The notes below the pieces were generated by a model that had not been told where the DNA came from, did not search any database, and saw nothing but the letters and a program-made list of their open reading frames with translations. Of a stretch of 64,000 bases of DNA, positions 38,116 to 50,571 are shown in pieces; positions within the stretch are counted from its first letter, which is position 1, and each line of letters opens with the position of its first letter. Both the position numbers and the translations under genes were made by a program. The stretch comes from Bigelowiella natans CCMP2755. Its lineage: Eukaryota > Cercozoa > Chlorarachniophyceae. Location: positions 37,846-101,845 of the forward strand of contig ADNK01001329.1 of assembly GCA_000320545.1 (NCBI GenBank), written 5' to 3'.

Positions 38116-40591
38116 TCATAATGGCTTCGTTTCATGTTTATCCCTAGCGCCTTCTTTACGGCTACCCCGATGCTTAGAGGCTGTTGGGAGATTTTTCAGA
38201 CCGGCCCTCGAAGTTTGCACTGGGGCCATCATGAAATATCTCTCCGTTGCTAGTTGAAACCGGACTTTGTAGTTCTCAGGGGAAATCACCGTAGGGGAAG
38301 CCTTCCCTGTTATCATACCCATAGACTTGACGCCTGTTTCTATTCGCCTTTCCCAGGTGTACTGACGCACATAATCAATAATACCGATAGCCATCACACG
38401 GGTTGATTCGTTGAGGCCTACCAACACGGAGTAATCGACCACTTCCATGTCGCAGAGAAACTTGGAATCGTTTCGAATTGCGTGCCTCATCTCGTCCTTC
38501 GTTTTCTCCTCTATAGGGATGGGAAACCCGCGGGTGTACTCCAGGAAGTTCTCGTCAAGCAGCACCCTGTCTGTTTCCCCGGGCTTGGTTTTGACATAGC
38601 GGTTGCGGACTGAGCCTTTCAGGTCAAAGATGTGGGTCACTGGCGTGGCGTAGAACACGTTCGGCATGACGATTGCGTACAGCGTTTTCATGTGATCCCC
38701 GTTCGCACGTTTCCAAGAGACTTGGTAACAACCCAGTATCTTGGACAGCACGGTCGGGAGAGACCGAAAACAACCCTTCGCCATGAACTTGAAGTATGGC
38801 CCTGCCAGGTCGATCAGCATCTTGAATTCGGATTTGTTGACGTATTTGATGATGTATCTATCACAACGGGTTCTCGAGAAGGTGGACCCGGACTTGCCCC
38901 CAGTTGCGTTCCATCCGTAACACCGTGACATCGAGCGAATGAACGCTGCCTCGCCACCGCAATAGACGCGTCGTAGCGCGTGGAACTTGCGTGCGTACAG
39001 CGCTTTGCAAGTGAATCGCGTTATGGTGGAAGGATTTGTTTGGAAAGGGCCCGATTTGGACAAGTCGGAGAAAACGTGCGTGCAGGTAGACTTGGAATCT
39101 TCGTTCAGGATCATCTCCACAGCCTTGGGCTCCGTGTAGTACCAACTTGGAGAGAAAATGTCCGGTTTCTGACCACGGTGCCGGGATGATTTCCAATCGT
39201 CTCTTGAATCTGTCGACGAAGTGTGCTTCGATCCTGAGGCGCTTTTGCTCTTGTTGTTATTTGAAGAGGATGATGACTCTTCAGCAGCTGATGACGAAGA
39301 TATCCTGTCAGTATCCCCCCCCCTCTCCGAATCGTCGCCACTGACTGTATTATTAGTGTTCTCAACAACTCCTCCTTCGGTAGTAGTAACACCACTGGAA
39401 GATGACTGTATGATAGCCGCGTGTTCCTGAGATGCCAGAGTATACGCAATAATCGAAGAAGCCTCATCTTCGAATACAGGGACTTGAACGTCGTTGAGCA
39501 GCTTTGGAAGGAGCATGTGCACCCTACAAGGTATGGACGTAGGGTTGCCGTCGTCGTGATGGTTTGCCTCAACACCTGCGTGCGACATCATCGATGATCA
39601 TTAATTCATTAACTCGAGAGGAGGAGGAGAAGGAAGAGGAGGAGGAGGAGGAGGAGGAGGAGGAGGAGGAGGAAAAATAACGATTCTAACCATAAAGAAG
39701 AGCCAGCGCGAGGGAGAGAGGGGGGAGGAGGGGGGATGAATGCACATGTAGTAGTAGTCGTAGTAGCAGCAGCAGCAGTAGTAGCGGTAGTAGCAGTAGT
39801 AGTAATATTTCCCTTCGTGTGGGAGAAGAGAACAAGTTAGTAGTAGTAGTAGTAGTGGTAGTAGTAGTGATACCTAGATTCGAATCCACCATAGCACCGG
39901 AAGATAAGAACTCTACATCAGCATTCGTGAGCATCATGTCTTCTTCCTGCTTGATATCAGATGGATGGATAACGCGGCATAGATGACGAGATCTTTCCGC
40001 TCCAGATGTTGGTGGTTGTGGTGCTTTGGGGCGGTTATTCGTTGATTTTGCATCCCGATGTGAAGATGATGCCCCACCGGTGTCATGGCTCTTGGCACGG
40101 CTATTCGTCGAGAGAGACGCTGCTGCGGTTGTTGTCTTACTAGGAGAAGTGGCCGCTGATAAAGCGCGCTTTGGGGTGCCCAGGGATGATGATGATGAGG
40201 CAGTAGTGGTGGTGGTGGTGGTGGTGGTGGCAGCTGATGATGGCTCTGCTGCTGCTGCTGCTGCTGCTGTGATTGGATTAGAAGGCGGAGGCATCAATTT
40301 GGAACTGCTTGGTAGGTGATGTTGCCGTGTTGTCTCATCATTGTCGATGCTAATCACGCTACTTCGGGTCTCTGAATTTGCTTGCAAGTTCTCCACGAAA
40401 GTTGTCGGCGGCGTAACCATGTCCACGGACGCTTCCGGCGGAGCTGTGATCTCTGATGGAATATACGTCTCCGCCCCTGTTCTTCCTCCTCCTGCTGCCA
40501 CTGCAGCTGTGGTTGCATTGTCAGCATCGCCAAATCCACTGGTAGCAGTCTGAAGATTTCGTGGTGCTACACGATCATCCTCCTTGGTGGT

Positions 40592-40623
<32 letters not shown>

Positions 40624-43600
40624 TTTGTGGAGAGTAAGGAGACACCCTCTTCTTATTCCTTTGAGGGGATACAGGAGTACTCTTTGGTAGTAACTGCTCG
40701 TCCTCAGTCCTCTTCTTGGACTCGGGGGAGGAAACCCCCCCCCCATTTAAGAAGTTGTTGTTATCCGAAAGAAGAAATTGCTGCCTTCGTGCAGCACTGA
40801 ACCGTATTAAGGGCTTCCGCAAGCGAGTAAGAGTGTAGTTCCACTCATGAAATCTGTCAAATACTGTTTTTCTCAGACGATTGAACTCGAAAGAAGGCTC
40901 TTCGGCGCGCAATGTACAAAGCCTGCTGATTTCCGTCTGAAAGTGTTTGCGGGCGACCTCAATCTCGCACTTGAAGTCTTCCACTGACGCGCTGGTGCTC
41001 GAGATGTGCTTACTGTCCTCTTCGGAGAAGCGGCTTTCCTCTGCAGTGAGGCTGCCGATGTAATTTTGGATCTCGGTGATTCTCTTGAGGAATACCTTGG
41101 ACATTGCGGTTGTGACCATTTTCACTGATGCGAGATCCTGCTCCAGCTCTCTTTGCTGGCGTGAGACATCGTACCGAATAGAGTGCTCAAACTTAATCTT
41201 GAAGGGTCTGATTGTGTCGTACTGAAATTGTGCGATCATGTTTCCTTTCACGAACTGGCGGACGTAGGACGTGTGCAAGGGGTGGGGACAGCTCCCTGCG
41301 CGGCATAAGACCTTATGGTTGTAAAAGGTGAGATCCAAGAACTTCCCGAGACTCAAGTTGTACGCTTCCTCGGAAAGACTCATCACAGGTCCCCGATTGT
41401 CACATTTCCGGCAGAAGGAGCACATTAGAATGGTACGGCTCTGCTGCTGCCCTCCTACGTTACTAGAATGCTGACTTGGGGACCGGGGCGAGGAGTGTGC
41501 TACCTCGGCAGCGGCAGATGTTGCGGCTCTTCGAGCAGCCGCTACAGCAGATGAGAATGCAGCCGCAACTTGGCTCGCAGCAGTGCTAGTAGAATTACTA
41601 CTCTCCGTAGCAGTAGTAGTAGCAGTACCAGAGGCAGTTGTTGCTGCAATGGTCCCTTCTGATGTATAACAACGGTGACAACTTCTGTCAGGGAGGAGGA
41701 GAAGAGATTGATCAACACGGAAAACAAAATGATAGCATAGAATATTGATGCTTGATGATAGGAGAGTCATGCTGACGGCTGCTACCTGGAGTGGTTTGGT
41801 TTTCTGCGTTGACTACTCCTCCATCTTTCCCCTCGCTGCTCATCGCCTTTTGAGAATTCTTCGATCCCTCAATGCCTGAGCAGTCGATTCCAGCTTCAGT
41901 AAATCGGGTCGAAAGTCGTATTTTGGAAGGCGGACCTACTACGTGTTTCACTTCTCACTATTTCTACTATTTCTACCTGAACCATTTCTTTGCCTTTGCA
42001 ATCCTTTGTTCAACTGATTCTCGTACAGATGACGCGCAGTTTGCAGTTCCAGTAACTTAAGAAAAAGAAGAAAAGAAGATGCTTTTTTATGTTGTCATTC
42101 CATCGTCATCATCATCATCATCAATCATCAATCATCATCATCACGTCGTCATCATAAGGTGTGCGTATTTTCATGATCGGGCACATGTATACTGCTGCTC
42201 TACTACCTTCACTGTAAAATGAACTCTGCCAGTCCCATGGGTCAAATACCGGTTGTGATACAACACGTTCCTCCTGCACTTGGAATTTCCGCATCTCTTT
42301 TCAATATCGAAGCAATTCTTCTCTAAGAACCTTCCAAGAGTGATGTCGGACGTGGAGTAGAATAAATGGCCGTGTTCCCTGGGAGCTTCACATTGCCAAT
42401 TATGAGTCAATCGGCAAAACTTGCCATATGAGACGCTCTGAACTATGGGGCCCAAAGACTCATACGCTTGCCTCGCTCTCAGTCTTACGTAGGCTTCTGA
42501 TAGATCGACAGATATGGCGGGGGACATGGATATTAATCGCTCTGCAGGGTCTTTATGCTGATTTATCAAGGTGTGCATTTTATTTAGCTTCCTCGAAATC
42601 TTGGATGCCCTCCTAGAAGCCGGGGAGCTCGATCGCCCCGAGGACTTTGTTTCTGCAGCGGCACTTGCCAGCTTCTTCTCATGTCTCTCGTAGAAACTCA
42701 TCATCTCCTTGAGAAATTCCTCGGGATACATGGCGCACTCATTTTCCAGAAACTTAGTTTCTAGCCTCAGATTATGAGCGACTAGAATGGCCATCCTCAA
42801 CACCCTTTTGACACTGCGGAGAATTTCCTTGGGTGCTCCCCGAAGACATATCGTGCCGTGCCGGTGTGTTCTCGATGACTCGAAATACATCAGAGTGTAT
42901 CTCTTACTCCCCTCCTTGAAATGCTTGACTTCGAAGTCTTTGCAATACCCGAGAAGCTGTTCTCTTTTTAAGAGTGAGTTCTCGACATAATCCGGAGACC
43001 GGAGGATGTGGCCCCCCGTACTGCGCGCCAATCTATCCATAATTGACGGCTTGACGTTCAGTATGAGGGTGATGCCTGCATCTCTCAAAGCATCCTGGGC
43101 GATCCTGGAGACAGTCTTCTGCACCACAAGTACGTCTGGTTTCAGGTTAACAATCTTATCAACGACTATTGCAAGATGCAGTCGTTCTTGGTCGATCAAT
43201 GTCATCAGAGAAGACATCCTATCTCCTCCCCCTTGTGTCACGTGTTCTCCCTTGAACTGTATTGGGCATGAGAGTAGGAGGACTCGTGGCTCCTTTACTC
43301 TGCCCCGCATCTTTTTATGGGCAACGTTTTTGCGGAAAACCACCCCTTCTATGAATCTCGAGTCGGAGATCTGACCTCCTGGGATGGTTTTGATTTTTAC
43401 ATATGAGCGAAGATCCATCTTGTCTCCCCTTCTCACAGTCGTTTCTACTTTGGAGACAGACGTACGCACCAGCTTGGTTATTATCTCAATCCATCGCCTG
43501 TGAACGCCTTCCTCCTCAACAAGTTTTGAGATGATGTAACGCAAGTGCGCGTCTGAAAGAAGTCTCAGCTTCCTGTCTTCGTGAAGGCCATCGCTATTAG

Positions 43601-44968
43601 AAAGCTGGCCGGGGAGCGTGGGGGTGTGGAGCAATGGCGGCTGTTTCTCCTTTATATTCAACCAGTAACTCCCAAGTATTACGTTATCGGTTTCAATTGT
43701 TTCCCTAAGATCCTCTTCCCCATCGCCCTGTTGATTCTTCGTGGATTTCGAATCGTTTGATTTGTTCACAGGGCTCTGTCGATTCCGTGTTTTCTGCTCC
43801 CCATCTTCCTTGATTGCTAGTTTGTTGCTGCCGCTGGAAGAGCCACTATGCGGAAGCCTCGTATTCGCGTTTTCATCGCCTAAATTCTGTGGAACTACTG
43901 TATGCCCACCAGGAGGGGGCAGACTGAAAGGGTTGTGATATTCCTCTCCAGCAGCAAGATTCTGTGGATTACTTTGGTCCTAACGAATGGAGGAAAGACA
44001 AGAATTGAATGCAGTGAACAATCTGTAGTAGAAAGGGAAGAGTAAAAATATTGTTGAATCAGTCCCCTCGAAGAGCAAGTGTTCTAGTTTTATCTTTTAA
44101 GGGAACAACGGCTTGGCGACAAGCGAGTCGGTAAAATGCAACGGCGCGCGTGAGCACTAAATATAAACGTGGACTGAAGAAGTGATGACGGTGACGCAGA
44201 CACTTGGGGTGATATCAGTAGACATCGACCAATGACGATAAAAAGTGCGTGGCGTGTGTGCATACAGAACCGCTTCATGCCATTTTGCGCAAAGAAAGTT
44301 TCTATCGCCAAAAAGTAATGTCATACATTGAACCGCCACAGCTGTTGGTCAAAACAATAGTTGCAAACACGGACAGTCCCCTGATGTAATAGATTCATCA
44401 GCCAATACAAATAATTTATTTATATTGAAGGATATTGAACCTGTATGTTGTACAGAGCTCCATTCACCATATGCGAAGAACATCCATTGCAGAAGACCTT
44501 TAAGAGAGGAGTAAATCAACGACTATAAAGGTTTATATTCCATAACAGAGAGTACCTGTCCACATATACGGCAATGGTGTCTTCTGCGGAACAGCGTGAA
44601 TGGCGCTTCGCAGTCGTAGCATACTTTACAGGTGCGGTCAGGCATCCAATGCTTCTTAGAAAGCATCGGAAGTTGTTTATCTTGTTCTCCTTTCTGCACA
44701 TTTTTTGCATCTGCAGCAATTTTTTCTGCAAGTTCCTTTGTCTTGGTCTCCTTACCCTACAGGATCACAAGCTTTCGTTAGGGAATGGTGAAGGATTTTC
44801 GGGTGCTCGACTGGCTGCAACCTTTAAACGGGCGAGCAAGTTTTCCGAATGAGATGAGAATTTTGTCGTGAGGGTATCGAATTCCGTCAAAATCGTGGCA
44901 TCTTTATCTATGCTGAAAGAGGATGTCATTTGACCTCGCCCCTTGATTCCTTTTAGAAAATGCAGCAT
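38116..44968 (-). CDS. FAB1: PIKfyve/Fab1 phosphatidylinositol 3-phosphate 5-kinase
   Basis: Fab1/PIKfyve makes PI(3,5)P2 on endolysosomal membranes. Exons read: 44968 (or ATG at 44930)-44822, 44756-44556, 44497-44441, 44380-44327, 43979-42207, 42055-41977, 41935-41786, a CHL exon ending 39874, and 39575-38116. Domains: FYVE split over three exons (WMPD, RRRHHCRICG, VFCNGC, VRVCNYC); TCP-1/CCT-like domain (KIKTIPGG, GVVFRKNVAHKKM, TLILNVKPSIMDRLAR); Cys-rich CHL region (CGNSKCRRNVLYH, CSFCRKC); C-terminal PIPK domain with GKSGSTF, IIK, HIFDLKGSVRNRY, DYSVLVGLNE and GIIDYVRQYTW. The exon-7 to CHL-exon junction is unresolved: an A/T/S/Q-rich tract (41450-41660) may be coding or intronic. Low-complexity Q, T and S runs lie between CHL and kinase (39900-40760). 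The usual D-D-R-F before IIK reads C-D-R-Y. No DEP domain was seen. Estimated length is about 1800 aa. Confidence 0.92.
39619..39673. repeat. GGA repeat in a FAB1 intron
   Basis: A GGA run on the plus strand (TCC on the coding strand) forms a long pyrimidine tract in the intron before the final kinase exon. Confidence 0.8.
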
Positions 44969-45799
44969 TACATCTCATACGATCATTCAAAGCGACGTCT
45001 ACCTGAAGGCAGATGATTAATCAATGCCTCAAGAGCTATGCGCAGGAACGATAAATCCTGAAATGGAAAATGTCGACGTGTCACATCGTCGCCGACCCTT
45101 GATTGTCATTCATCGTCTACCTGTGCTCGCCCTAACGCCCTCCTTCCCTTCCCTTCGCTTCAGATCTCCTGATTCCTCAGATTCTGCTGAAGGGTGGACG
45201 TCTTGTCGCTTACCTACAAACGTCCTGTGTTTTGACACTCAACCAATGTGTGTCAACAATTTGCCAAGCAGCAGTGTTACCATTGTTTCATACCAGGCGG
45301 AAAAACTAAAAACTGAATTTGAGTTAAAAAAAGGAGCGATGAACATGCGCAGTACATTATACAATAACTCGCAATGCAACACATCGGAAATTATTATCAT
45401 CTCCCACAGATTATTATTTTTTTCACCTTTTTTGTTCCCTTCAGAGCAGCAGCAGGCAGAGGTAAGCAACTTAGCTTTTTAATTCCCCGGGTGGTAGTTC
45501 AAGGCCGAATTATTATTATTAATTCTTTTTCCTGGGAGAATTGTTGTAAATTGGCTAATTTGTACCCGTGTGTTTCCGTCCAGCAAACTGGTGGCTGAGG
45601 CAAGACACCCCCCTGGAAGCACCTCTGCACGTCTCGATCACTGAAACTTGATTGCGATCAACTGCAGAGAACCTCGGTCGGTGTTCATTTTATCATCTGC
45701 GTGTAGAACAGCTGGAGTGTTGTGTCGCAATGCCACAATGTAGTTGTACGAACGTTCGGTGATGAGAAAGATGTGTATGGCAGGCTCGTTACCGAGACC
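44969..45799. promoter_or_regulatory. divergent intergenic region FAB1/DnaJ
   Basis: About 830 bp between outward start codons. A plus-strand open stretch (45024-45482) is probably fortuitous: it lies in the expected promoter space and matches no family I know. No palindromic-word block is present. Confidence 0.45.
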
Positions 45800-48329
45800 A
45801 TGGATACCGCCTCATGCCGCAGGGGCCACCCTATTTTGGCTAATGCGAAGGCCTCTGTGCCCTTTCTCATCATATTGGCGGCCACTATCGTCATCATGAT
45901 GAACGAAAAAATACAGCTGAGCATGAGTCTCGTTCCATCTCGTACATCATCTACCCGAGGAAACAGGGGCGTCAGGTGATAAGTACGCTAGCGTTCACAT
46001 GTGTTTTTAGAAAAACAGCGCACGTATTTTTGCACACTCACACATGAGATAAACAACTGCATCCCTTAGGTCGGTAGATAATATGAGAAAGGAATTAGTA
46101 CTGACGCCATCTCTCGGGAGACCAGATAATTTTGCAAGACATGTCAGTGTTCGCTCGCTCTTCGATGGAGTTCGACCATCCGAGAGGTTTTCAAATGATT
46201 GAATAGCACTATTTCAGTGGAATTGATCTGTATTATCTTCTTTTCAGATTCTCAGGAGGCTCGTGTTCTCATGATAGGACTTTGCCGTACACAGCTTCCT
46301 CCAGAAAAGCCCGTGAAAGAGGGAAATGGATCGCGAAGGCTGGTCGCGACTTCTACAATGTATGTTACGATCAGTTACAACTCTGTGCGTTCAATATTTG
46401 ACTAAAGGTTTCCTCTTTCCCGTCAAACATCCTACCCCATTTTTGCATGAGTTCAGATCCTCGGGGTTGATCGTGGTGCCGACTTGAGAACAATTAAAAA
46501 TGCTTATAGAAAATTAACGAAAAAGTATCATCCGGATGTGAATAAGGCTCCTGATGCAGATGAGAAATACAAGGAAATTAATGCAGCGGTATCCTTAAAG
46601 TTATTGATAAGAAGAGCAACCGTGTGAAACATGAATAATTTTTTTAGTATGACGTCCTGAAAGACGACGAGAAAAGACAGATATACGATCGCTTTGGTGA
46701 AGAAGGATTGCAGATGGGAGGACCTGGGGGACCAGGAGGCATGGATGGTATACAATGCTCATTTTTTGTTCATAGATTGGCACTTTCAATCTCGGGGTCA
46801 CGTTATAGAAAGTGGGCAGGGTTTTACTTTGTCCATGTCCAGCTGATACAATGTCACATCATCAGGGTTCGGTGGAAGTCCATTTGGAGATATATTTGAA
46901 AGTTTCTTCACAGGCGGTAATATCTTTTCTCCAACTGCGACTATGCACAATATGTTTACACGCGGAACTAACGGAAGCCATTCAACAGGGAGCCCCGGTG
47001 GGTTTGGAGGAGGTGCTGTGAATCTGGAGGACCTCTTTGGCGGGGGAATGGGTGGGGGAGGGACCACTTCGGAAAGAAGAACCACAAGAGGAGAGAACAA
47101 GATGGCCACACTCAACGTGGATTTTATGGATGCGGTAACTGTGCTGACATGCAAAAATCTCATGCGTAATCGATTTTTCGCAAAGTGATAATTCTGAGAC
47201 ATGGTGCCACTCACTCATCCATCTTCACTAACCATGATCATTTTAGGTATTTGGCACAAACAAGGAATTCGAGGTTTCGCGATATGAGACTTGCGGTACG
47301 TGTGATGGATCCGGAGCAAAACCAGGAACAACACCCAGAACATGTACGACATGTGGAGGTAAAGGTCAAGTTATTTCGATCATGCGTACCCCCTTGGGGC
47401 AGCTTCAGCAAGTACAGACATGCCCGGATTGTGAGGGAACAGGCCAAACTTTCGAGAAATGTGAAACGTGTTTCGGTGAGGGACGAACAAGGTAATTTTC
47501 GTTCAGCGAAGTATGCGTTTTTATCAGCGCTTGGCACGGCACATGACCGAAAAACTGATTGCTGATTTCAAACAATGATAGGGGTAGTCGCAAAATTTCC
47601 TTGAGAATTCCCCCAGGAATTGATAGCGGACAAAGGCTAAGAGTGAGAGGTGAAGGAGATGCAGGACTGGTAATGATAGAAGAACTATAGCTTGAAAAGC
47701 TACACACCTCATCAGTTTTTCTTTTGAAAGCGTGGCGGAGCGAAAGGAGATCTGTTCGTGCAAATTAGCGTGAAACCGCACCCAGAATTTAGGTAACATA
47801 TATCATTTCATCCAGATATGATAATTGTAATAACATAAAGCATTTTCTTGAAAGGCGTGAAGGAAATACGATACACTCCGATGCAAAAATATCGTACATC
47901 GATGCAATCCTGGGAAAACAGGTGCGAAGTTTGTGTGATGATATTGATGAGTTTCAAGCATGAATTTTTGTTTTAGATTAAGGTGAAGACTGTGGATGGA
48001 TTGGTGGACATGAAAGTTCCGAAGGGGACGCAACCTGAAACCACCCTAGTCATGAGGAATAGAGGCATCCCAACCTTGGGAAATAGGTGTGAGCTTCAAA
48101 TTCGTTTATTGTGAATTCGGGTAATTAAGTAATCCATTTTTTACAGCGATCAGCGCGGAGACCATCATGTTCATGTGAAGGTTATAATCCCAAAAGAGAT
48201 TTCGGAAGAAGAGCAAAAGTTGATCGAGGAAGTTCGAAAGTTGAAGGTACGAGACCGTGAACTTCGAAGATTTCGTCTGTGCTTCACCCTTTTTGATTAT
48301 TTTGTCTATTTCAGGAAGAGAAAGCCTAG
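45800..48329 (+). CDS. dnaJ: type I DnaJ chaperone with bipartite plastid-targeting leader
   Basis: This is an Hsp40 co-chaperone of Hsp70 with J domain, Gly/Phe region, zinc finger and C-terminal domains. Thirteen exons (45800-45975, 46070-46186, 46248-46359, 46457-46588, 46648-46747, 46866-47134, 47247-47491, 47582-47669, 47731-47792, 47855-47921, 47977-48086, 48147-48246, 48315-48329) give 530 aa. HPD is intact (KKYHPDVNK). Four zinc motifs follow: [48 protein letters not shown], the RTPLG spacer and [10 protein letters not shown] are typical of the cyanobacterial/plastid DnaJ clade. The first two exons encode a hydrophobic segment ([15 protein letters not shown]) and then about 80 basic, Ser/Arg-rich residues before the J domain, read here as signal plus transit peptide. 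Introns are 55-118 nt and the first two keep the leader in frame. It is convergent with the 199-aa gene. Confidence 0.94.
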
Positions 48330-49067
48330 GCTCATCTAGTCATTGTGACATTTGGCCACATGTTCATGGCTGCACATCGTATCATGTCGATGCAGGCTAG
48401 CTAGCTAGCTAGCAGGCTTATTTTTTATCGTTCCGTATGAAATGTAGTACAAATGCTAGAATGTCAAGAAACATTTATGTAATCGCTCAAGCTAGCGTAG
48501 CAAGCATCACAACAGTTTATTTCAACCGGGGAAAAAGTGCCAAAATTGTTGTAGCGTGGCCATAGATTTTGCAGTTTTGTTTGCCTACAGCAGCCCGTAG
48601 CGACAACGCTCGCACAATGCAACAGTTAGCAGTGTGTATTGAAGCATGATTCGATTCGCAGCTTGCTAGCTTGTGCGTATGTCGCATTTTGGAATCATGA
48701 TGCTATGCATATACGCCGGCTACATAATTCTGTCTATGCGAGACCTGCACGCGTGTGATAGATACTAATAACGTATGTCAATGTGCAACCACCTAAAATT
48801 GATCTGATAGTAACTCCATAGCTTGATAGAGTAAAACAAATTTCAATCACATCATTACAAAGCGCATCTGCTTCCAATAGTCTCGGGGATTAATCGAAAA
48901 GACACACGCTTGAGGAATGACGGAAAATCGGCAACAGCCTTATTGTATTGAGCATGCTTCTTGGGAATACATATCTCTAGGATTCCTGGCGTTTTGACTC
49001 CCTTCGATAGCCCTGTTGAACGTGCACAACAAAATTATTTCATGTGCATTAAAAAACTACAAGACAC
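48330..49067. other. convergent junction DnaJ/hypothetical with CTAGC block
   Basis: GCTAGCTAGCTAGCTAGC sits at about 48398-48414, only some 70 nt after the DnaJ stop, with further GCTAGC/GCATG words to about 48760. Non-coding. Confidence 0.7.
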
Positions 49068-49964
49068 TTACATTCGATCTTCCTGACCAAACGATGCATC
49101 CAGAGAACTCGGAAACTGGGCAGAAGTCTGTAGTATTTATTGTGTGCATCGTTATTCTCCGAATCCATGATTCGAGTGAAAGAATGAGTACCACTCCATC
49201 ACTCTCTTCGAGGGGATTTTGAAGAGCCTCTAATTTCTTCATTGCAGCTGCTACCCTATCCAGCGTGGCATCCTTTTTCTTTTTTTGCTGTCTTCGTGAC
49301 ACCTTGAGCTCTGCCCGATTATTATCATGAAAGGGGTTCTGCAATGACTCCAGTTTTTTCATTTGTGCCCAAAGTGCAGGCGGGACCTGGAAAATTTAGA
49401 GCAATGCTTCAATTCACTGAATAAATTAATCCAAGCTGTAAACATTCACCTTATTTGCAAATTTATCAATATTCATATCATTCTCCTCTTTGACACTATG
49501 GGAACTCCTGTCCATATCTCCCTCCATATCCTGGAATCCTTTACTTTCTCTGCGACTACGAAATTCAGGCCGGCTAGGAAGTTGGCTAAGTTGTGTTGGT
49601 ATTGGGCTCTGCTGTTGCTTATGAGATCCAGCAGACAACCAAGACCAGGACCTGTACATTTAGCATCATGTGAAATTTTACCAATTCTCGACTTTAAGAA
49701 CGTGATTCACAAACCGATCTCCAAACGCGACTTCCAAAGGGGTAGCTGTGCTACTAGCATCGTCATCGTCTTTGACGATCCCTGATATATTCGATGTATC
49801 CTTTACAAGATCCAATTTTTTCTCGAATGCAAATTTAGGTGGAGCTTCCAAATAATCAAGATCCTGGAGGATTAGATGAGCGTGATAAGTATACTGTCAA
49901 GAAGCGGGAAAAAGAAACCGACCACTTTTTGCAGGCTCGAAAGCCCTGAGGCATCGTCATCCAT
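49068..49964 (-). CDS. hypothetical protein with repeated MKKLExLQNP motif
   Basis: I do not recognise this family. Five exons (49964-49923, 49863-49715, 49651-49450, 49386-49195, 49082-49068) sum to 200 codons, 199 aa. The N-terminus is acidic (MDDDASGLSSLQKV), the middle is Q/S/R-rich, and the C-terminal exon holds two copies of a short motif, MKKLESLQNP and MKKLEALQNP, about 40 residues apart around a lysine-rich segment (RRQQKKKKD). No signal peptide or membrane segment is present. Consistent phases, good splice sites and the expected strand support it as a real gene. The last exon is only five codons and its donor (49194) is the least certain junction. Confidence 0.65.
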
Positions 49965-50571
49965 AGCTCCCCTCACTCACAGCAACAACAAAGTATCTGT
50001 TCGCATTGGGTTTCCATGAATGACTTTCTCTTCTTTTCTTGGTGCGAAAGTGCTTCAAAAACGCGACTTCGCAGATTCTTCTAAATATTTCAGCAGAAAA
50101 TGTATGTCGTAATTACAATTCCTTATGTAATTAGCTTGCTACTTTTTTATTGAGGCTGTTCCCTGCTCTTCTTTTCTTTGAGGAAACGCTGAGAAACATA
50201 AGGTGATTTTGCTGAAGTTCCGACTACCGAAAGGTCAAGTCGCCTTTCAGTCTTTCAGAAGACCACCCTCAGAACGCCACCTGTTTCGACCTCGTCTTAC
50301 CTATAACAGGAATGTCTTCATCAAAAAATTCATGGTCCACATGTTGGCTCGGGCTTTTCCTCCCATGCGACATGCCTGAGTTGCCCCTGTGTGGATTCTC
50401 TACGGAGATATCAACTAAATTTCAATCGATCGACGTCGACGTCCTCCAAACATTCGACGTTCATGAAAAGATCCCAGGCAAGACTCTCTGGCGACAGATG
50501 TGTATTCTTGTCGTCCTCTCATATCCCTATGTGTTAGCTATTGACGACCGCTTCACAAAGCCACCACAAAG
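49965..50571. promoter_or_regulatory. divergent intergenic region hypothetical/methyltransferase
   Basis: About 600 bp between outward start codons, with no palindromic-word block. An ORF starting at 50312 overlaps the methyltransferase start in another frame and is likely fortuitous. Confidence 0.5.

Noticed and set aside
40203..40232. GTG repeat as an intron start in FAB1
   Set aside because: On the coding strand it reads as in-frame threonine codons inside a long open frame, so it is more likely coding low complexity.
45024..45482. 152-codon plus-strand ORF upstream of DnaJ
   Set aside because: It lies in a divergent promoter gap, shows no family features and would break the layout.
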